DNA from: Microbispora corallina
GTDB taxonomy: Bacteria > Actinomycetota > Actinomycetes > Streptosporangiales > Streptosporangiaceae
Assembly (NCBI RefSeq): GCF_016863035.1
Contig: NZ_BOOC01000013.1
Span: forward strand, 248,001 to 312,000
Length of the DNA stretch: 64,000 nt
Reading direction: 5' to 3'
The position numbers and the translations under genes were made by a program. Below the pieces are notes generated by a model that was not told the DNA's origin, did not search any database, and worked only from the letters and a program-made list of their open reading frames with translations. Below are positions 59,201-64,000 of this stretch, piece after piece (within the stretch, counting starts at the first letter, position 1; each line of letters begins with the position of its first letter).

Positions 59201-59610
59201 CCCGCGCCGTACGCCCCCGCACAGGTCGCCTGCCCGGACCCCGAGTACGCGTAGTCGCGCACCGAGTCCGTGCAGTCGCGTCCCGCGTGGTCGTCGTACG
59301 CGATCGAGCCCTTGGTCATCGAGGTGGCGGTCCAGGCGGAGTCGTAGTAGCCGACCGTGTGGACGAGCCCGGGATCGAACCCGTGGGTCGTGAGGTAGTG
59401 GAGGGTGGTGTCCGACGGGCTGCCGGTGTCGTTCTTGTCGACGGACGTGAAGGCCTTGCAGCTGTCGGAGTACCCGTGGACCAGCAGGAGAGGCGTTCCG
59501 GTGAGCCTGGGCGCCGTGGCCGCGCTCGCGGGCGGGCTGTGGGGCGGGAGCGCGACCAGCCCGAACGCGACCAGCGCGATCGCCAGGACGCGTGCGACGA
59601 ATCGGGGCAC
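56281..59610 (-). CDS. Secreted lipase-like alpha/beta hydrolase fused to a CHAP domain and three golvesin-type domains
   Basis: A very large secreted protein of 1109 residues from GTG 59610 (GGAGG 6 nt upstream). Residues 1-31 are a signal peptide. Residues about 35-290 form a lipase fold with LLLVHGYSDSC (oxyanion region) and NILAHSMGGLL (nucleophile Ser174). Residues about 440-640 form a CHAP amidase-like domain with the cysteine in QCDSFAAWKVYEN (C477) and the histidine in GHVAYVTDV (H579). Three golvesin-like beta repeats (about 666-802, 814-946, 958-1104) share STATY/STATW and AFVPDNYSN blocks. The combination suggests an envelope-acting enzyme with lipid- and peptidoglycan-directed activities. 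I know of no named protein with this order. Confidence 0.88.
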   Translation of the reverse strand: MPRFVARVLAIALVAFGLVALPPHSPPASAATAPRLTGTPLLLVHGYSDSCKAFTSVDKNDTGSPSDTTLHYLTTHGFDPGLVHTVGYYDSAWTATSMTKGSIAYDDHAGRDCTDSVRDYAYSGSGQATCAGAYGAGGNGYTQDQAYFLACMLAWYIHDRFTSKGQPVNILAHSMGGLLTRAAIAFSGAANHKAAFPDTPLLVARVVTVATPHGGLSGVYAAVYNASDGSREVKDMTVCPGLADHCSLANIGPWGVVGMDTGGFIRDVIGAGTPTGGDNAVWMLMASSVKGSVGDAKGGETSWMNQANLTVKYPDTDFVVAADSQLAMDAPFKILYGRVEVIDGLLLDGYDSGGVAYQHEANTCVYIAGPWTIGPVTLTAGEFCAHSPYYLNDSDSASTKAWVCTGWCTRGMDGMPYTQPAATRRHALAEIRQLLLAPPVAQVGHAAHTGNDYPYGGMGLFGKNEGIDGWTEFYGQCDSFAAWKVYENLGGAQRPDPKMLPAVAWKPADAAISPVVSYAGSSSKAGTWGDAHDWVRSDQGLHAAPYYGVPVDGVPQPGAIAVWPTSAEDGAHGMGQFGHVAYVTDVFDADTIQIEQYNLLGTGMWSTDVVTRSGGGTENKYNRSFHFSWPAAFVHLGDGAATPSPGLSSWTDSYPVGTYGPLSDSGGPSFTLAGSAYPGTVHGWSTSNGHGVAGHQLYTNTHTGNADSTATWSPVLGNPGGCYEVDAFVPDTWSNSGHALYTVTDQKFGTSVVPVDENVHTNEYVKLGLFQADGGGRITVLLTDQGPPDLSHQVAADGMRFIPQASCATTYRTALVMDAGTPGFGTADVWYAQANHGLRGNERYTHTNGVTAVSTATYRPVLPVGCYLVEAFVPDNYSNSPAALYTVTDSAFSTPTLADVDQNGTTNAFVPLGVFQTDASGGMTVTVTDQNPTGAYVAADAVKFTPASCSNVARMSTVVDPGGPGLALAGPTTGDGDDHGWYRRTGHGLRGNERWTNAGGSTSVSTATYSPSGLPRAGGCVRVRAFVPDNYASNPQAGYAVAVSGPSGGYGLLVRVSQAALTNAWADLGGYNVPAGGTIKVTVNDTGPASGGPYYTAADAIDFRTTGTC

Positions 59611-59699
59611 AGAGGGCCTCCTTGGGGGCGCGGGGGGAACGGCGACGAGCATGGGGGTGCGCGCCCAGCATCAGGCGGGTGAAATGTCCCTCCACAGGG

Positions 59700-59727
59700 G
59701 TTGCCTGTTGACTGTTGAATTGGCAAC
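59700..59727. promoter_or_regulatory. Inverted repeat in the divergent promoter region of the lipase fusion and NB-ARC genes
   Basis: GTTGCC and GGCAAC are separated by 16 bp in a locally AT-rich stretch, 9 bp before the regulator start. TTGACT at 59708 is a possible -35. It could be an operator for the XRE protein encoded next to it. Confidence 0.4.
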
Positions 59728-59736
59728 ATTCGCGCC

Positions 59737-61986
59737 ATGATCGGGTCAACGCGGTGCGGGGACTTCGGCAGCGAGTTGCGTCGCCTGCGTACGGCTCGCG
59801 GACTCTCACTCACCGCGCTCGCCCGGCAGGTCAACTACACCAAGGGCTACCTCTCGAAGATCGAGTCGGGCCGGCGGCCGCCGAACGCCGAGGTGGCGCG
59901 CCGCTGCGACGCCGCGCTGAACGCCTCGGGCCATCTCATCGGGCTCGTGAAACCGCCGGGGTCGCCGTCGCGGGACGCCGGCACGCCGCCGCGGCAGATC
60001 CCGCCCGTGGCCGCCGGCTTCGTGGGACGGCAGGTGGAGAGCGAGCGGCTCGACAACCTCACGGCGCTGCCCGTGACGGCCGAGCCGCCTCCCGCCGTCG
60101 TGATCACCGGGCCGGCGGGCGTGGGGAAGTCCACGCTCGCGTACTGGTGGGCGCGCCGCCGGATCGACCGGTTTCCCGACGGCGTGCTCGTCGCGAACCT
60201 GCGAGGGTTCGGGCCCGCCGAGCGCCCCGCCGACCCGTCCGGCGTGCTGGAGGGGCTGCTGCGCTCGCTCGGCGTGCTCCCGCACGCGATCCCGGCCTCC
60301 CTCGACGACCGCGCGGCCGCCCTGCGCACGGCGCTGTCCGGCCGCCGCATGCTGATCGTCCTCGACGACGCGGCCGACCCCGAGCAGGTGCGCCCGCTGC
60401 TGACCGGCTCACCTCTCTGCCGGACGATCGTGACCAGCAGGACCACGATGTCGGGCCTCGTGGCCAGGGACGGCGCGGTGCGCCTGCCGGTGGGCCCGCT
60501 GCCGTCCGGCGACTCCTGGGCGCTGCTGCGCTCGGCCGTCGGGGACGACCGGATCCAGGCCGGCGACGAGGCGGCCGAGCGGATCGTGCGGGCCTGCGCC
60601 GGGCTGCCCCTGGCGCTGCGGATCGCCGCGGAGCGACTGGCCCGCCTGCCGGACTCCCAGCTCGCGGCGCTGGCCGACGAGCTGTCCAGGGGCGGGAGGC
60701 GGCTCGACCTGCTGCGCGCCGACGACGACGACGCCGCGACCGTGCTGGCGGTGCTGCTCTGGTCGTACGAGCGGCTCCCGCCGGACGCGGCCCGGCTGTT
60801 CCGGCTGGTGGGGACGCTCACGACCGCCGACATCGGCGAGGCGGCCGCGGCCGCCCTGCTGGACGTGACACGGGAGAAGGCAGAGCGGGCGCTCGGCGAG
60901 CTCGCCGGCATCCACCTGCTCGAACCCTCCGGGGGCGGCAGGTACCGCATGCACGACCTCGTCCGCGAGTTCGCGGCCGGGCTCGCCGACGAGCGGGACT
61001 CCTCCTCGGGCCGCACGGAGGCGGTCGGCCGGCTCGCCACCTGGTACGTGCACGCGCTCGCCGCCGCCGACCGGGTCCTGATGCCCCACCGGCCCAACGC
61101 CGACCCCGGCCCCGCCCCCGCGGAGCTCGACGTGCCGGAGTTCGCCGGCCACGCCGAGGCCATGGCCTGGTGCGAGGCCGAGCGGGTGAACGTCGCGCCG
61201 GTCGTGCGGATGGCCGGCGATCACGGGCTGGACGAGCCGGCCTGGCAGCTCGCCGCCCTGGTCTCCGGCTTCTACATGCAGTCGAAGTACTGGTCCGAGT
61301 GGCGCGAGGCGACCGAGGCGGGGCTGCGCTCCGCGCGTCGCGCGGGCGACCTCGCGGGCGAGGCCCGGCTGCTCAACAGCCTCGGGGTCATCCACGGCGA
61401 CCTGCGCCGCTACGAGGAGTCGCTCGAGTGCTTCGAGCGGGTGGTGGACATCCGCCGCCGGCTCGGCGACCGGCGCGGGGAGGCCGCCGCCCTGACGAAC
61501 GTGAGCAGCGTCAACCACCGCATGGGCCGTCCGGGACGGTCGATGAAGCTGCTGACGGCCGTGCTGGCGATCGACAGGGAGCTCGGCAACGAGTACGGCG
61601 AGGCGGTCACCCGCACCAACCTCGGCGCCGCCGCGCTCGACCTGAAGCGGTACGACGAGGCCCTCGGCCACTTCGAGACCGGGCTCGCGATCCTGCACCG
61701 GCTGGGCAACCGGTACGCCGAGGGCATGGCGCTCGACAGCATCGGGAAGCTGCACACCGCCATGGGCGACTACGAGAAGGCCGCGCGCAGCCACCGGGCC
61801 GCGCTCGCGATCTTCCGGGAGATCGAGGACCGGCACAACGAGGCCGGCAGCCTGCACCTGCTCGGCACGGCCCTGCTCAACGCGGGCCACGGCCAGGAGG
61901 CCCGCCGGGTCCTGCGCTCGGCCCTGGCGATCTTCGAGCGGAGCGGGGCCCCCGAGGCCGAGGAGGTCCGGGCCCTGCTGTCCTGA
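59737..61986 (+). CDS. XRE-NB-ARC-TPR regulatory ATPase
   Basis: A 749-residue signal-transduction protein. An XRE helix-turn-helix covers residues 11-66 (LTALARQVNYTKGYLSKIES). A STAND-type NB-ARC module follows, with Walker A GPAGVGKST at 125-133 and Walker B MLIVLDDAADP, and RYRMHDLVREFA marks the winged-helix end. TPR repeats run from about residue 545 to the end. It resembles SARP-like regulators without the BTAD domain. Such proteins bind DNA when ATP binding and ligand release inhibition; the ligand here is unknown. It is divergent from the lipase fusion, with a 126-bp gap, and upstream of a SapA-like secreted protein. Confidence 0.9.
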   Translation: MIGSTRCGDFGSELRRLRTARGLSLTALARQVNYTKGYLSKIESGRRPPNAEVARRCDAALNASGHLIGLVKPPGSPSRDAGTPPRQIPPVAAGFVGRQVESERLDNLTALPVTAEPPPAVVITGPAGVGKSTLAYWWARRRIDRFPDGVLVANLRGFGPAERPADPSGVLEGLLRSLGVLPHAIPASLDDRAAALRTALSGRRMLIVLDDAADPEQVRPLLTGSPLCRTIVTSRTTMSGLVARDGAVRLPVGPLPSGDSWALLRSAVGDDRIQAGDEAAERIVRACAGLPLALRIAAERLARLPDSQLAALADELSRGGRRLDLLRADDDDAATVLAVLLWSYERLPPDAARLFRLVGTLTTADIGEAAAAALLDVTREKAERALGELAGIHLLEPSGGGRYRMHDLVREFAAGLADERDSSSGRTEAVGRLATWYVHALAAADRVLMPHRPNADPGPAPAELDVPEFAGHAEAMAWCEAERVNVAPVVRMAGDHGLDEPAWQLAALVSGFYMQSKYWSEWREATEAGLRSARRAGDLAGEARLLNSLGVIHGDLRRYEESLECFERVVDIRRRLGDRRGEAAALTNVSSVNHRMGRPGRSMKLLTAVLAIDRELGNEYGEAVTRTNLGAAALDLKRYDEALGHFETGLAILHRLGNRYAEGMALDSIGKLHTAMGDYEKAARSHRAALAIFREIEDRHNEAGSLHLLGTALLNAGHGQEARRVLRSALAIFERSGAPEAEEVRALLS

Positions 61987-62179
61987 CGCCGTGTCCTCGG
62001 TCGAGCGGCAGCCGGATCCCCATCCGCTCGGTGATCCAGCCCGGCCTCTTCGAGGCCACGCGGCGACCGCCGGGCTCGTCGTGTGATCTCGGTCTCATTC
62101 CGGATCCGCCCGTCACGATCGTCCGTCCGGAGGCCTCTGTACCCGTGAACCTCCCGACCCCGTTCAGAAAGGATCGATC

Positions 62180-62638
62180 GTGCGCAGAAACGCGTTCCGA
62201 TTCCTGGGCGCCGCCGCCGTCATCGCCGCGACGGCCGTCGTCAGCACTCCCGCCAGCGCCAACACCTACATGGTGGGCAGCTGCGGGTCCGGATACTCCG
62301 TCCAGGAGGCGTTCCCCCTCAGCAGCGACACCGCCCCCGCCACCGGTTCCGGCGTCATCTTCCTCTACTACAACAGCTCCACCGGCAAGAACTGCGCGAT
62401 CCTGCGCCGTGACGTCGACTTCGTGGCGTCGGGAGGCATGGGCATCACGCTCCGGGTCTCCGACGGCCAGGTCGCCACCGACGCGAGCAGCAACTACCGC
62501 TCCTACGCGGGTCCGGTCTACCTGTACGGCCGGGGCCACTGCGTGAGCGTCGACGCCTGGGTGCGCGGCTACTGGAAGGACAGCGCCTACCTGTCGCACA
62601 CCGACACCGGCGGCATCGCCTGGAGCCACTGCGGCTGA
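62180..62638 (+). CDS. Small secreted protein, spore-associated protein A-like
   Basis: A 152-residue secreted protein from GTG 62180 (AAAGGA 6 nt upstream). A signal peptide ends near residue 28 at an Ala-x-Ala site before NTYMVGSCGSGYSV. The mature part has four cysteines (GSCGSG, GKNCAIL, GHCVSV, SHCG) likely in two disulfides. The pattern CGSGY ... FLYYNSSTGKNC ... YAGPVYLYGRGHC ... HCG matches the SapA-like family of Streptomyces spore coats. Its role is not known. It lies 193 bp after the NB-ARC regulator and converges on a methyltransferase gene. Confidence 0.88.
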   Translation: MRRNAFRFLGAAAVIAATAVVSTPASANTYMVGSCGSGYSVQEAFPLSSDTAPATGSGVIFLYYNSSTGKNCAILRRDVDFVASGGMGITLRVSDGQVATDASSNYRSYAGPVYLYGRGHCVSVDAWVRGYWKDSAYLSHTDTGGIAWSHCG

Positions 62639-62654
62639 GCGGTGATCCCCGAGC

Positions 62655-63434
<780 letters not shown>

Positions 63435-63443
63435 CTTCACTTC

Positions 63444-63941
63444 GTGAACCAGCGAGCCCGCATCGCGATGACCGACGACGAGATCGCCGCCTTCCTGCGG
63501 GACGCCCGCAAGCTCCAGCTCGCCACGATCAACCCCGACGGCACGCCGCACCTGGTCACGATGTTCTACGGCCTGACCGACGGAAGGCTCACCTTCTGGA
63601 CGTACGGCAAGGCCCAGAAGACCCGCAACATCGAGCGGGACCCGAGGGTGAGCTGCCTGGTCGAGACCGGCGAGGACTACGCCGAGCTGCGCGGCGTGCT
63701 GGTGTACGGCAAGGCCCGGCTCATCGACGACCCGGGGGCCGTCCTGGAGATCGGGCTGGACATCACCGCGCGCATGACGGGCGCCGGCGAGGCCGCCGCC
63801 GCGGACGAGGCCTTCCGCGGCTACGTCGAGCACACCGCCCGCAAACGGGTCGCGTTCGTGGTCGAGCCGGACCGCGTCGTCTCCTGGGACCACGCCAAGC
63901 TGGCCGGCGATAGCGTGGGGCGACAGCGGTCTCAGGCGTGA
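63444..63941 (+). CDS. Pyridoxamine-5'-phosphate-oxidase-family (PPOX, F420- or FMN-binding) protein
   Basis: A 165-residue split-barrel protein from GTG 63444 (ATG 63468 would give 157). LQLATINPDGTPHLVTMFYG, LTFWTYGKAQKTRNIERDPR and ELRGVLVYGKARL are typical of the TIGR03618-like group that uses F420 or FMN to reduce substrates. Several steroid regulons contain F420-dependent members of this broad family. A perfect KstR site lies 9 bp upstream. Cofactor and substrate are inferred, not shown. It is 32 bp upstream of a gene that begins at the window edge. Confidence 0.85.
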   Translation: MNQRARIAMTDDEIAAFLRDARKLQLATINPDGTPHLVTMFYGLTDGRLTFWTYGKAQKTRNIERDPRVSCLVETGEDYAELRGVLVYGKARLIDDPGAVLEIGLDITARMTGAGEAAAADEAFRGYVEHTARKRVAFVVEPDRVVSWDHAKLAGDSVGRQRSQA

Positions 63942-63973
63942 GACCGCGAGCCGCCGAAGAGGAGGACTGCGCC

Positions 63974-64000
63974 GTGAAGGTCAAGGTCGACTACCTGGTG
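63974..64000 (+). CDS. Start of a gene cut by the window edge, possibly a ferredoxin
   Basis: Only nine codons are present (MKVKVDYLV), preceded by GAGGAGG with proper spacing. The beginning resembles small 3Fe-4S ferredoxins, which often open MKV-VD. A ferredoxin next to a KstR-controlled gene would suit electron supply to a P450 or ring hydroxylase, but nine residues cannot prove this. Confidence 0.4.

Noticed and set aside
56179-59682. Open frame of about 1170 codons on the plus strand opposite the lipase-CHAP-golvesin gene
   Set aside because: No recognisable domain, biased composition, and fully covered by a coherent secreted protein on the minus strand.

Overview
The window is about 70% GC, uses GTG and TTG starts freely, and carries actinobacterial marker systems: the GlgE maltose-1-phosphate pathway, a KstR-type steroid regulator, tandem Hanks-type kinases and a SapA-like secreted protein. 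Together these point to a filamentous actinomycete, most likely of the order Streptosporangiales. That placement is inference; no rRNA, tRNA, phage, insertion sequence or CRISPR array was seen.

Layout. 1-8.7 kb (minus): two tandem membrane Ser/Thr kinases, then a five-gene run of coiled-coil protein, PP-loop ATPase, M55 D-aminopeptidase, flavin amine oxidase and YbaK-type deacylase. 8.8-10.8 kb: enoyl-CoA hydratase and a glycosyltransferase. 10.8-21.6 kb: alpha-glucan metabolism, with glgP divergent from glgE-treS-maltokinase-glgB. 21.7-26.7 kb: secreted chitinase with a long palindromic operator, SppA-type protease, flavin reductase and a stand-alone LigD-type polymerase. 26.8-33.2 kb: an osmoprotectant/choline ABC transporter whose binding-protein gene is separated from its ATPase/permease operon by an opposite-strand AAA+/TPR gene pair. 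33.5-35.1 kb: a sigma-like protein with a C-terminal membrane anchor.

35.1-42.1 kb: a complete steroid side-chain (igr-type) operon, ltp2-chsH1-chsH2-chsE2-chsE1, divergent from kstR and fadA5. The matching CYP125-type P450 lies at 50.4 kb, and a PPOX-family gene plus the first codons of a possible ferredoxin lie at the right edge. Perfect KstR-type sites (TNNAACNNGTTNNA) occur before fadA5, the P450 and the PPOX gene, with a fourth between gmd and a glycosyltransferase; a degenerate site overlaps the likely promoter of the igr operon. The P450 promoter also has a perfect KstR2-type site.

42.2-50.1 kb: a GntR/FCD regulator, a secreted S1 protease, a YjbR protein and a six-gene L-fucose catabolic operon (mutarotase, dehydrogenase, lactonase, dehydratase, second dehydrogenase, hydrolase). 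The same 11-bp palindrome ACATCGGATGT lies before the GntR gene and before the fucose operon, which links them.

51.6-56.1 kb: GDP-mannose 4,6-dehydratase, then a glycosyltransferase-methyltransferase-toroid protein cluster of unknown product. 56.3-62.6 kb: a giant secreted lipase-CHAP-golvesin protein, divergent from an XRE/NB-ARC/TPR regulator, then a SapA-like secreted protein. 62.7-64 kb: a methyltransferase and the steroid-linked PPOX gene.

The least explained parts are the AAA+/TPR pair, the glycosyltransferase-methyltransferase-toroid cluster, the D-aminopeptidase/PP-loop operon, the lipase-CHAP-golvesin fusion and the membrane-anchored sigma-like protein. Three plus-strand genes also carry tandem duplications that start in their last codons and run past the stop.
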